A stretch of DNA of 64,000 nucleotides from Polytrichum commune (taxonomy: Eukaryota; Streptophyta; Polytrichopsida; Polytrichales; Polytrichaceae), in contig OX485808.1 of NCBI GenBank assembly GCA_950295325.1, forward strand, positions 21,102,527 through 21,166,526, given 5' to 3'. The notes beneath the pieces were generated by a model. That model was not told the DNA's origin, ran no database searches, and worked only from the letters and a program-made list of their open reading frames with translations. This document shows positions 11,468 through 24,019 of this stretch, in pieces. A program made the translations under genes and the position numbers. The first letter of the stretch is position 1, and each line of letters begins with the position of its first letter.

Positions 11468-13747
11468 TACCACAGGCTTCAACATGAGGGATGTGGCCCC
11501 ATTTTGGGCACTCCCAATGCCACACGTATATTTGAGTAGTGGATTGGCTCAATAACTGTCTCAAGTTTAGTTAGCAATTGCAAATAACAAAGTTTGGCTT
11601 TTTGAATTAGAAAATCGGACTTCAACTGCAATTGGTTATGAGATGGCAAAGTGAACATTCTCTTTCTCTTTCTCTTTAGGTGATCATATAGGCTCTCCTA
11701 ATTGTATTGACCATTGAATGATTTAGGCTTTCCCATTTTGAGTGCACAATCTAATCTCATTGTAACATGTATATTTTTGGTGCACATTCTTAACCACAAG
11801 CTGTGCCATATGCCTCTCAAGATCGGCATCAGCTCAAGAAAGTGACCATAAACCTTGAAAGACAAATATTTTAAGCAACTTCAAGTAAGTGACACTACTC
11901 AACTAGTCAACTGGTGGTTGACACTAAATGCCATATGCAATGTAGCGCAGAAGTAAGAATAACTCCATAGTCATTGTAACACAATCTTCTTCAATAATTG
12001 GCTTCCAAAAAAAAACCAGACTAATGCCACATGCTCATCTCACACATAAAGCCCTTACCTATCAAAATATTTATTGCCCATTGACTCGTGAGAGAAATAA
12101 ACGACACTTTGAAATGCAATTCTTCATCCCTAAATTCTTGAAGATGGGAGAGAGTTTAGAAGGTTGCCCCGGCCCTCTCTCAATAATTGGCGGTCACAAT
12201 TGAAAGTAAATCTTGTAATCCATAATAACTTTGTGTTGTGAATGAACATTGGGCCGTGCCCCCAAAATACCTCCAAAGCCAATTATTGAGAGAATCCTTT
12301 TTCCCGGTTACCATTGGAGTGGCCCTAATAACCTAACGTAGTTCGTGTGCCATATAATATTCCCTACTAAAGCTTCAAAGCAAGCAAGGAGAGGCCGGGC
12401 CCGTTTTGGAGAGCCTTTATGTCCAAAAGAGGCCCATGTAAGATACCCACGCGAATGAGGAGGATGGTACTACAAAATGGCTTCCGGGCCACACCATGTG
12501 CTTCACATTGCATGGTACATGCTTGCTAAACCTTTGGCAAGGCAAGAATATTGAGGCTCCATATCATCTAGCTAGTGAACCAAATACCATGTGCAGGCTC
12601 CAAGTCCAAGACCAACTTGGCACCTAGCATGATTAGAAGGTTTAGTGTGAACGAGGAATCGTTTCCGATTATTTCCAAAAAAAAAAAAAAAAAAAAAAGA
12701 TTTCAAAATTGTGGATATTTTGTGTGTCAGCAATTTGGAGGTATAAACTTGAGGCCACAATTGCATTAAAATACGCACCAAGGATAGATAACGAATCTAA
12801 AGGATTATATCCAAAGACCGATGTAGTCCATGGTAGTGGAGATTATGAGGTTCTCATGCCTTGTATTATAGATGTTTATAGACCGGTCTAATGTTGTTGA
12901 TGAAACACTTGGTTAGTCAAATGAGCCTTTTTCCTTCTTCTTTTTTTTTTTTGGGGGGGGGGGAAGGGTAACCACAAAGATAAGTACAATTAGGGTGAGT
13001 TTCCATGTAGGCCGCATGTCCATCAAATTTAATGTGAACAAGGACCAAATCCGTCCAAACGTAGAGGGAATTTGGTGGAGTAGGGTTCATATGTGCCAAC
13101 TAGCTACTCATATCTTCTCAAATTTGGCCCCGCCTACTAACCTCCTCTCTTTCCGGTTATTAGGGATGGAGTTCTAGATCAATATTGGTTTTCATCGGGT
13201 TTGTAACCGGTCCTGATCCGTTGGTGACCGGCACTTGTAAGTTGAAGATTCTTTAGTGGGCGCATGAAAGTCTAGCAGCCCATGTCCATGGCCCTCCACA
13301 TTCTAGTGGATTGCCAAAATGTGTGTGGGTGGATGGCAGTTTGTGCATGTATAACTACATGCAAACACCTTCAACACACTATTATCTAGAATCTAGTGGA
13401 CGAGCAGCGTACATGGAAACTCACCCTTCGTACTTTCAATAATATCAACATGCTATTGAATTCCAATATAAGAAGTTTAGATGCCTGTAGCTTTTATACA
13501 ATAAATGAACACATGAAATCGTAGTAGCTTCAAGCTATAATTCCTTTGTATGTTTTTCTGATGAAAGACCTCCCTGAGGGAAACTGTAGAAGTGAAGAAG
13601 CTTTAAATTTCCAAACCCAACCGACCAAACCTCTCCATAGTAAATTAATGTGAACATCTTTGCATGCCCCGGCCTACATGATGTCATCATGCACTTTTAC
13701 ATGTATTTTTGTTCCTTCCAACTTCCAAGTGCCTTACTATTCCTCTT
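11468..13747. other. Intergenic; homopolymer runs
   Basis: No gene was recognised. A run of 22 A residues lies at 12677-12698, and an adjoining T-run and G-run at about 12940-12963. The small open frames around these tracts are accidental. Confidence 0.45.
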
Positions 13748-13905
13748 CATTATTCAGAGCCATAACAATGTTTTGTGGGACTGACAGTATTCCACATAGT
13801 ATTCCCGGATATTCCCCACATTTAGTTTTGAATGTGGGGAATATTTGGGAATACTACGTGAAATATTGTCACTCCCACAAAACATTGTTATGGCTTTGAA
13901 TAATG
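13748..13905. repeat. Foldback element (family F1, copy 2)
   Basis: A near-perfect palindrome. The left arm runs CATTATTCAGAGCCATAACA through GTATTCCC to CCCCACATT. The right arm is its reverse complement with a few changes. The central loop is only about 8 nt (TAGTTTTG). The same ends and the CATAACAATGTT block occur at 888-1023. The open frames on both strands are mirror images of each other and are not genes. Confidence 0.85.
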
Positions 13906-14510
13906 CTATGTAGGTCTTCTTCACACTATTTAACATTATGAAAATTGTGGTCAATAAATCATCTTCATTCATTCAATAGAAAAGAAAGCCTTCATTCTTC
14001 TCAGGAGATGCTCCGATTTATGGAGTAAGTTGAAATTAAGTTGCAAATATGGTTAGGTACATGAAGGAATCACATGTGCAAATTCTATACAACGTAAGGT
14101 ATTTTTGGCCACTATTTCTTTTTACGCACGATTGCTTCTTTTTCTAATTTGAACCATGTTGCATATAAGTTGACTTTGACCCTACATAAAGAAAATCATT
14201 ATAGTAGAATTTCCTTCTTATGAACTCTTTATTCACAATGAATGTTTCGTGGTACATATTCCGAAGGTGAACTTGACGAGATCATTCGATAGTGAGTAGT
14301 TGTTGGGTGGTGGGGTTGTGGTCATTTTGGGCACAATATGTATCCTACTAGCATCGGCCGTTGCAAGGGCTATGTATGTGTCAAATCAAGGTCTTGGAAG
14401 TGCGGATTGATTACAAGTGACATGCGTGTCTTTGATTCTACGGAAGCTACACAATACGAATCGCAAGCGTGCCTAAAGGTGCTCAAAAGCATGGGTCTCA
14501 CTAAACTATG

Positions 14511-14549
<39 letters not shown>

Positions 14550-15157
14550 GTGTGGGGAGGTTGTGAGGAATCTTTCGTCAAAAGGTAGGCCCCGAGAGAG
14601 AGAGAAAGAGAGAAAAAGAGATCCATGATCCCTAAAACCATGAGCAACATCAGTCCCACAAGCAATCATTTAAAGCAAGCTAGCTAGGAAATCAACACTC
14701 AACCCCAAGTTCTCCCTAGCTAGCTAGATGCCTCGGAAAAAAAATCCAATCAAAGTGTTCCCAAAACCGTAATCTGGTCCATTACATGAGCTGCTTCAAA
14801 AACACATGTGGCAACTCCTCCTCGTCTTATGTGATAATTCCACACAACATAACAATGTAATAAGCATAAACCAACAATGTAAGTGTCCGAGTAGTGTCAT
14901 GTTTTGATCCAACAAACCTCAACTATCAATAACAATCGTGTGTATATATGAACATATGGGCCATAGTTGTGCCAATTTCACAAGCATTTTGTTTGGATCT
15001 GCGTTGTAAATTGGGACTCAAGTTTTCTACTTCTGTTCACATGTCCCTCCTACATTCACCAAAAGGAAGTTTATTCCATAAATGTGCATGATTTTTGCAT
15101 GTCTTAAATGGGTTACTTTTAGATGGATCATGTTTTCTACTACACTTAGCGGACCAT
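13906..15157. other. Intergenic; (TA)n microsatellite
   Basis: No gene was recognised. An uninterrupted AT/TA dinucleotide run occupies about 14514-14541. A GAGA-rich tract follows at 14595-14620. Confidence 0.45.
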
Positions 15158-15499
15158 TTAGTGAGGGAGGGCTAATAGTGTTTGTGGGAGTGGGAAATTA
15201 GTGAAGGTGATATTAAAGTTTGTTACGCTATGAAATTAGTGCCACCAGAAGGTCTAGGGTTTTGGGAGCCCAAATTTATCAAAGTACCAAAATTACTTTC
15301 TACTATCATTTTGACATGGCATAAATGACGATATGTCAAATGGGTCGTGCTGGAAACTTAGGCACATGTTTCTTACTAGTTATATAGCTGCACTTATTAT
15401 CCCAATTAGTGAGGGAGGGCTAATAGTGAGCGTGGAAAATTAGTGAAGGTGATACTAAATCTTTTATGGTATGAAATTAGTGCCATCAAAAGATCTAGG
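15158..15499. repeat. Local direct duplication, about 95 bp
   Basis: TTAGTGAGGGAGGGCTAATA at 15158 recurs at 15406. Each copy continues with AAATTAGTGAAGGTGATA and ATGAAATTAGTGCCA and ends near TCTAGG. The copies are about 248 bp apart and diverged by small substitutions and indels. No coding content is present. Confidence 0.8.
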
Positions 15500-15910
15500 A
15501 AACATCGTTTGTCACGGCATTATTCACTGAAAATACTATGCATAACAACACTACTGTAGTATCTTTACCGCTTTGGTTGTTTGTAATTTTTTTTTTTATG
15601 ATTTTATTTCTAGATTCAGAAATGCCGGATTTAAAGGAATTTTATTTTAAAATCCATATTAAATTTTGATTCTTTCAAAAATAATTTCCAATCTTTTCAG
15701 TATTCCCAAAAATAGTTCAATTAGGGTCGAAGTGGTAAAGGTACTACAATATTCAATGAAAGTATTGGCACCATTCATTGACAAACATGTGTTTCCATAT
15801 ACAAACTTTTATTACTCCACAAACACCTTAAAACATGCTTCAACTCTATCGTAAATGAGCATGCATGTACACAAATTTAGTGTCACACAGTAAAAGTTTC
15901 CGCCCTAAGT

Positions 15911-16130
15911 ACACCAAATATAATATTCAATGTCACTTACTATTCAGAACCACGCAACGCTGTAACTGTTTATTGTACATCTCATTTTTTAACCAACAAA
16001 GGTCAAATTCATTATTGGACCTTACAAAATATTGACATCTTTCTTCGATTTCAAAAGTAAACACCAATAGCAAAAAGACATAAGAATATGTAACCCCAAA
16101 TAGTAAGTGAGACACTAAATATCACATTTA
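15911..16130. repeat. MITE family M2, copy 1
   Basis: The left end carries TGTCACTTACTATTCAGAAC and the right end its inverted counterpart CAAATAGTAAGTGAGACACT. The interior is A/T rich with no coding capacity. The same inverted ends occur at 21324-21531, and a short fragment lies at about 49183-49215. Confidence 0.65.
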
Positions 16131-18136
16131 GGGTGGGTTTGAGATTTGGCTAAGTGGTGCGTGCTTCGGGAATAGTTGGGGATAATACACGTGTTAGTGC
16201 ATGGACAATGGACATTCTTTCAACACCGACATATCTCACAAAGTCTTGATAAATTAAATACACGTTGTTTTTCCAAGATATATCGAGCTTGAAATTAGTT
16301 CATGCTCCCGGGTGCCCAACACACAAGATTATATTCCGAGTTGCGGGTTTTAAGCGACCCCCCTCTCTTGCATTTCATTTGATAAAACTTCCACACTTTA
16401 CAAGCAAGCACTTGGTGTCCCCTCAACTAGAACAGCCTCCGTTTAAGTGCCTTTTTCGCTAGAATTGCGGTTGGCGGCATGTGAGCAAGCGACCCCGAAC
16501 TTATATATTGACTCAAAAAATTTGGATCTTAATCCTTGGCATCTACTTGTTGGATTTTGGTTTGTGACACCTTTGATGGGGGGTTGTAGTAAAAGCATGC
16601 TCTTCCCACATTTATAACTAGGATGTCAAGTGGCATGGGTGACTCTCTCTAGACTGAATCAAAGACGTTTTTGACTTCATTTTTGGGATCAGTTTTCGTA
16701 GACATGAATGAATGACACCAAACTCTATAATGAGATGCTGTATTTTTACTCTCCCCTGTGGTAGGTGTCATGAAATTTTACCCTTACTTAGCGGCGTTTA
16801 TAACCATTGCACACATAAAGTAGGTGTGCCTAAAGTGGGACACGTCCAAGGTTCGAACATATGTAGGAGTTTGACAATCCAAGAAACATCACGTGAACAC
16901 CAATAGCATATCCAAACGAGGAGCTTGAGAGTTGATTTTACTATTTGGGGAATGCAAGTAATTATCTCATGAATTCTTAAAGTGGCGCTCAAAGATTTTC
17001 TTAAAATGGTTTTCTTTCAAATATGTACCTTTTTGCTAGAAACCATTAAGATCACATACCACTTTGGGACTACATACCTTATCTATTGGGTGATCTCAAC
17101 AAACACAATTCAAGTGACTCTAAAGTTGCTTTTCTCTTGAAACGATTGTGGAGATGTCCCCAACGAATTTCCTTGTATTTTCACTAGCAGATTTGTTATT
17201 TCACTTGAGCATGATGTAATTCATATGATAGTGCACTAAACATATAATTTAGTATGACATTGACGTTGGTGTACTATGTTGATTAGAGTGATCCTCGTGG
17301 CTTGTCATGCAACAACAAGTGTCATATAACACCCTCTCTAGTTGCCACTCGATGACAAGACAACTAGTGTGGATTGATGATAAGTGGTGTAGACCACATT
17401 AAGTTGGATGTTTAGTGTAGTGGTGATTGAATTTTGATCAAGTAAATAAAATAACATAAAATAAAAATAACAAAAAGAGAAAGAAAAATTATCTGATGAC
17501 CCATGACAATGTGATCAATACATTACCAAATGAATGTGAATCTTTATAACGACATTGCCTTAGGGCCAACTTACACCATGGACCATGAAGTCGGACCATG
17601 GAAGATGGCCTTATTAGATAATGGAATTCCTTCTATGCTGATTATTAAGGAGTTTGCCAATGCTCCTTGACAAATTCAAATGTTGCACACACATCCATGA
17701 GTGTGACCATGACGTTCCAAAGTCCACGTGATTAACGAATCTATGACGATTTTGATGTCACGAAAGTCAAAATTAATTAATGCACATATGATTACTTCCA
17801 AAAAAATTCAAATTCCAAATTCTTTGAAACCTTAATGCGATTCCAAGAAGTTGACTTTGATTCATTGAAGCCAATGAATTGTCTTTTTCAATCCTTTGAC
17901 TAACATTTACGAGGTGAGGTGGCCATTTACAGCCAAGAACTACACTGATGTGCTCGTTCATTGACATTTCACACTATTTTGAATGTTTAAAAGGAAAGGG
18001 AACAAATCACGAGAATTATTCCTATATGGTGATATATAAACCATAGCTATAAGACTTTGTGATTTGATTTTGACCCAACGTGATTAGTGTGCATGGGTAA
18101 AGAGGCAATGTATTTGTGAAGGCTTCCTAATTGCGC
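16131..18136. other. Intergenic, nothing clear
   Basis: No gene, RNA or full repeat element was recognised. About 17300-17440 is a diverged copy of the repeat near 10110-10270. Confidence 0.4.
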
Positions 18137-18337
18137 AAAATCAATGCACATGATATTGAATATCCCAAAATTAGAGCCCATATAAGATCATAATGTGGTT
18201 GAACTATTTTATGTCAAAATTTCCAAAATCCCAAAATCCATGGACTTTGGGATTTTCGACATAAAATAGTTCACCCACATTATGATCTTATATGGGCTCT
18301 AATTTTGGGATATTCATTATCATGCACATTGATTTTT
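18137..18337. repeat. About 200-bp near-perfect hairpin
   Basis: The left arm (AAAATCAATG, then AATATCCCAAAATTAGAGCC, CATATAAGATCATAATG and AACTATTTTATGTC) is repeated as its reverse complement at 18245-18337, with only a few mismatches. The centre is CCAAAATCCATGGACTTTGG, so almost no loop remains. It could be a young MITE or foldback, or an inverted duplication able to give a small-RNA precursor. No target duplication was evident. Confidence 0.85.
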
Positions 18338-20690
18338 GACGTAAAATCCCAAAATCCCAAAACCCACTTGATTTCCACTTCATCTACCTGGTCCTATGTG
18401 CACATCATATGCGGGAGTTGCCACCCTGGGGTTAAACCTAAGTGAATACCTGGCCACGTGCTCTTGAAGAAGTAAAGTTTCATGACACCTACCAGGTGGA
18501 AGGGTGAAAATGCACATAATCAACATACATAGCCCATGAGTTTCTAAATTCACTCAAACAGACCCCTGCATCAAAGGCAATCAGAGTCCGTGAGATCCAA
18601 TTGGAATGAGTTCACAACAAAGTTGGGAGGGATACACATGTGTCTTTTTTTTCTTCTTTTTCACTACAACACCTCCATCGGTAGGTGTCACGAACCGAAA
18701 TGTCTTTTAAAAGCACGACCCATGACATGCAAAGGGGGGTCGTGTTACGTGTGCACACGAAGGACTTATAACGAACTCTTGGATAAGGTTACCCTCGAGT
18801 TATCGGCCGGCATCTTTCGGGATTGGTGGAGAAACACACATGCCCTATACACTTGAGATTTTCGGGGCTCATAGCTATTATCCACAATAGTATAGAATGG
18901 CGTTGCCATGTGGTGGCATAAAATAACTAGATTTTTTGTGAGAGACGGCTCTTCATTGTGCAATCGAAGCCGAGAAGATGGAAGCGGGCCCCACTCCGGC
19001 CCACAACTGCATCAAATGGAGAGTCGTGGTGGGCCCACGTTAGCCCTCAACGCTCTTTATGGATAAGCGCTATTTTGTGCTGATTGGGCCTACATGTGAC
19101 AAAAACTGCAGCAATTACTTTGCTTTTAAGTTTAGAGATAGTTTATAGTAAAGTGCATATTGGGGGCGTGTACTTTTAATGAAGTCAAGGCTTAATTGAT
19201 GAAGATAAGCTGTCTTTACACTCAAGGGTCTCAAGTGGACATGTGTCCAAATCCATGATATTGGGGCGTGGCTTGATAATGTGTGGACGTGATGAGATTT
19301 CGTTCACAAAGTGTGTCAAAAGGAATGGGAGCTCGAGCAATCGAAACCTCTCAATTCGGATGACCATTATTAATAATAAGGATCACGTAGAGTGTGAACA
19401 AAACTTGAGATATATATCGAAGGTGTTCATCATAATGTGTCTGATTTGGGGCTACTTTGGCTTGAATGATGCCGAGGCCAAAGTCGCCTTTATAAGAACA
19501 CCTGGATGATTTAGTATCCCCCCCCAAAAAAGAGATAAGAAAAAAACATAAAGACAACACACACAACAAACCCTAATCTAAGAAACAATTGTCATCATAG
19601 TGGTTGCCGTGTGTATGGTGTCGAACTTTGTCTAGAAAATCATGCGTATGAGAGTGTTGTTTGCGTTGTCGTTATGTCCTGCACGTTAATAACATTATTC
19701 AGCCATGTGGGTGAGTACCGTGACCTTGGGATATGTGCATTGTAATGTTATGGGGCCCTTGAACAAAGTAAGAGTATTCGTTTATTATTCATACATTCAT
19801 GCTGGCACTTGGAAAATGGGGTGGAGTTGTACTCTTGTACTTAGGAAGCTTATTCATCCCAATATTATTCACCGAGAATGCTAATCATAGTCGCATTATC
19901 GTTGGAAATACCGACATCCATTCACAATATTCATACTAATCATTATGGCATTGTTCATTATTCGTACCGGCGTCCGTTTCTTCATAATTTCTAAGTTTCT
20001 TCCCACGAAGGTAAGATAGCGGAAGCCCATGTTGGATGCTAAATATAGAATGGAACACAACCATGCAACTCAATAATGATATGTTGCGTAGAACAATTCA
20101 TTTGGGGAAGAAAACTAGAAGCAGATGATGCAAACCTTTAGGACATACAAATGCTTTGTAGAAGCAATGTGGTCAAAACACCACTCTAGAATCCTAATAT
20201 GTCATTTTCATTCAAAACATAATGTACATGCAACAAAAACAAGAGGTGAACTCCACATGGAAAGCTAGTCCTTTCTTTTTTTGCCCATTTCTATCATAAT
20301 TGGGACTACCCATATAAACTACATGTATACACTTTTGAGCATCATCCAAAACTCATGCATTGGTTTAGAGTTATGAGGATGTATATTGATTTGACCTCAA
20401 TTATCATCGCTGCTTCTATTGGTCTTCTCCGTGGAGTGGAGGAAAATGAATTATGGATTCTAGTGAAAACTCGTAAGAGTAATATAAATTTTATTGATGG
20501 ATTTAGATTTCGTTTTTGGTTTAGCCTAGCACTTGCGGAAAAGAAAAAAGAAAAGAAAGAAGGAGAGAAAAAGAAAACACACAAACTGAAAGAGGATTGA
20601 ATATAAGGTTTGTGAATTTGTAAGTTCACCCAATAAATTGATACAACACGATGACTACTCTACCTGTCATGCTTGCAATTCATTTAAATC
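18338..20690. other. Intergenic, nothing clear
   Basis: No convincing gene was recognised. Short open frames around 18590-18860 and 19240-19510 show no family resemblance. A purine tract at about 20538-20580 generates a lysine-rich frame that is not credible as a gene. Confidence 0.4.
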
Positions 20691-20699
20691 TTTCAGTCC

Positions 20700-20830
20700 A
20701 AGATGATCCTAAACTACCGGGTGATAGTGGAGAGGTACCCATTTCCAAATGGAGTGGTTGGCGGTTCGATTCCTGCTTTGATAGAAAAAACCAGCTACGT
20801 AGGTAGGTAGGAAGGAAGCCAAGAGCCCAC
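20700..20830 (+). repeat. Possible tRNA-derived SINE head
   Basis: GGTTCGATTCC at 20762-20772 matches an RNA polymerase III B box exactly. It is preceded by GATAGTGGAGAGGTACC, which is only a weak A-box candidate. No cloverleaf can be drawn, so this is not a functional tRNA gene. A SINE or tRNA relic is the best guess, with chance as the alternative. Confidence 0.25.
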
Positions 20831-21323
20831 CCACCACAAGGTAGGCAATAAACCCCATCTTGCACCAAGAAAATTCTTGAGCAGGGTAGGGCCAACATAC
20901 TCAAAACTCACTTCGGATTGCCTGACGTTGGTTATTTATATCTAAAAGCCTTCTCTCCAGCAATAACTTTATAGGGTGGATAACTATGTAGTAATTAAAA
21001 AATGACCTTGGACTTCAAGAGCTTTCTCCACGAGCAAATAGATAGATAAATAGATAGATAGAGATAGAAACGCTGGCATCCTGCAAATGCAAGCATGAAC
21101 GTGAGTGAATAGTTGCCTCCTTGCATGATGATTATTATCCCATTTCCAAGTGGCAACAATTCTAGTAGGTTGTCTACTATTTTACTTGTTCATAATTATG
21201 CAGTTATTGTGGGGAGGTTTGGACGGTTGGCCTTCAACCTTGTCAATCTCTGTAGTAATCACGGCCAAATTTTTTATATGAAAATTGAAGACACAAAAAG
21301 GGGGTAGCTTCATGCTAGTAACT

Positions 21324-21531
21324 ACACTAGATATGATATTTAGTGTCACTTATTATTTGAATTTACGCAGTGCTATTCTTTTTCACTTTCAGTGTAAATG
21401 TTTTACCAACTAAAGTTGTTAATGTGTTATAGTACTCAAACAACTCAGTGAACATTTGTTGTTAAAATACGAGATACACAGTAAATAAATATAGCATTGC
21501 GTAATTTCAAATAGTAAGTGATATTTAGTGT
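21324..21531. repeat. MITE family M2, copy 2
   Basis: The left end reads ACACTAGATATGATATTTAG and continues with a TGTCACTTATTATTTGAATT stretch and ACGCAGTGCTAT. The right end is its inverted copy, with ATAGCATTGCGTAATTTCAA and AGTGATATTTAGTGT. The arms are about 50 bp and the whole is about 208 bp. It pairs with the element at 15911-16130. Confidence 0.8.
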
Positions 21532-22452
21532 ACTAATTGATGCTATGTTCTATACTGAGCAACAGAGTAGCAATTCATGAAATCCAAGCTTTTTTTGTTT
21601 TTTTGTTTTGTTTCTTTGAAGACAAATGACAACATATACCAAGTATAGTATTGTATGTCTGTCGCATTTTGTACCTAAATTCTGTTTGAGTTGACATCTA
21701 AACATGACGTGAACTTGTTGCCAATTGAAAACCTCAGTCAAGTTAGCTCTGTTCACAACTCCACCCATAGCGAATCGTTTAGAATCCATCAACGCATACA
21801 TGTCAATTTGGATAGCAACTATCCACATGTTGTCTACTTACCACAGCGGGCTCCCTATTTCATCTTTAGGGAGTTTAGTTTCCACGTGCGATACAAATAG
21901 GTCTTGGCGACTGGGAGCATGACATGTCGCATAGTTTGAGGGGATTTTCATAAATTTGTGTCAGAATAGGGAGCCCTCTATGATAACTTAAGTGTACCAG
22001 TAAATACAAATATACTCAAGGTTTTGATTCCCATTATTGAACTTCTGGCTCCGTCCGCAAACCCAAAAACGTGTGGGAAATTTCTGGGGTTCTAGCTCTA
22101 GGGACTCTAGATTTTGGTGCTGCTGCTGCAGCAACCATCATACCTAGTTGCCTACAAAACACATAGATCGATCTTCTTCATGAACTCATGACCTTGAGAG
22201 TACTCGAGAGTCAATGATGCAGGAAGCAGTAGTAAGTTCAAAGTTGATGTGAATTCCTCCCCAAACTGCAGGTCGTATAATATTGTTTCAAGACGATGAA
22301 AATGAAATGCTGAACCCAATGCTGATGCTCTTCGACAACTTCTACGCTGACGATTTACTGATACCGAGATGCAAGCTGCTGACACGGAAATTTCTTCGAG
22401 GTCTAGCCATGGCATCGCACCTGAAGTTGATCACTTTGTCCCCAAATCTAGG
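21532..22452. other. Intergenic; possible isolated coding-like stretch
   Basis: No gene could be assigned. About 22283-22465 has a more coding-like composition on the plus strand, with an acidic N-terminal part (QDDENEMLNPMLMLF), but it matches no family known to me and no splice partner was found. It may be a decayed exon or chance. Confidence 0.3.
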
Positions 22453-22945
22453 TCGGTATTGGTAGATATCTATCTGGGTCTCTTAGACGCTTAAGGGTTA
22501 AGAGGGTAGAGGATTGCCACAAATATGTATTTGAATAAGTTAAATATTTTGATATTCTTAAAGATTAAAGGTCAAATACGCAGTATGGGTGTCTTTGGAT
22601 GCATATTCATATGTTGTATTTTGATCATCAATCTCTGGTATGAGTATATTTTTCATTTTCTTCTTGATAGAAGACAATGTTTATAAGAAGGTTTCAAATA
22701 CATATCTTGGTAGATATCTATCCAAGTCTCTTAGACGCTTACGGGTTAAGAGGGTAGAGGATTGCCACAAATATATATTTGAATAAGTTAAATACTTTGA
22801 TATTCTTTAAGTTCATATACGTAGCGTGGGTGCCTTTGGATGCATATTCATATGTTGTATTTTGATCATCAACGCCTAGTATGAGTGTATTTTTATTTTC
22901 TCCTTGATAGAAGACAATGTCTATAAGAAGGTTCCAGATACACAA
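22453..22945. repeat. Tandem duplication, about 250-bp unit
   Basis: The phrase GGTAGATATCTATC, followed by TCTCTTAGACGCTTA, GGGTTAAGAGGGTAGAGGAT and ATAGAAGACAATGT, occurs first at about 22454-22690 and again at about 22710-22930. Both copies share GGATGCATATTCATATGTTG. They differ by scattered substitutions and a roughly 10-bp deletion. Confidence 0.9.
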
Positions 22946-24019
22946 ATATATAAAATATGTTTTATGACTTTGGTGAAGCTTGTATAAATTGTGTATATGG
23001 CCATATATCGAGACCCCATGTCCTTTAAGGGTTAAGTTGGTCTTGAAGGTGTTCACCTTTCACCCGATATTTAGGGTGATGGATGTATCACTTTCACTGA
23101 TGGTACCAAAGGTTTGCACTTGAAGTTGGCATGGGATCACAACTCTCTCCTTTCACCAATGGTATAGTTGTTTCTTAACAATTTCTAATGCATTTAATGA
23201 ATTCAAGATTTGTTATTTTACAAAGTGAAGCAACATGCTTGGAAAGAGGGCATTGAGAGGAATCCATTGGTATGATTTGCGTCTAGATTATCAAAGCCTT
23301 TAATTTTCAAGTGTCATTTTCAAGATTAATATCTAGAAGCATTTTTTTCTTAAGCAAGTCTCGCCATGCACATGAGTGCCACTTACCCTATTTTCAAGTG
23401 TATGTTAGGTTACACTCATGACAAACGACTTTACCATTAGTGTCACCTGACGACACTTGGTATTCAAATGCACTTACTAATATCTTGGCATGAGTATGTT
23501 CAAATGTGTTATGAGGTGTATCCTTGTGTTACACAATGGTCTACAAGTTGAATAAAGTGGACACACTTGATATTTGGCATTGGTATGCCCAAGAACATCT
23601 TCCTCTTGCATACTAAAATGTAAACACATGACACTTGCCATTGGTATGCTTAATAATATATTAACACTAAATGTCATATTAAAACACATAACTAGTATCT
23701 CAAGTATCCCAATGTGCTAAACTAAATGTCATAATGTCATTTATTATTCACTTAATAAAGGTAAGTAATTATGTTGACAAATTGTATCATATTGATGAAT
23801 AGTGGCCGTGACACTTTGAGACCTCTAAGCATTAGGTTTACGTTCTTTGCAAATATTGTACGTGACACTAAATACCATTAATGGTGTAGTGGTATCATCT
23901 ATGTCTACCCGAGATTGTATCACTAGTGAAAGTGGTACATTTAATATTGGTTTAGGATAATTGGTGAAAGATTATTCTAAACCAATGCGGTGCGGTATGG
24001 TATGGTATGGTATGTGGGC

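Noticed and set aside
20762-20772. tRNA gene candidate at an exact B box
   Set aside because: No acceptable A box, anticodon stem or acceptor stem could be drawn. Kept only as a weak SINE candidate.
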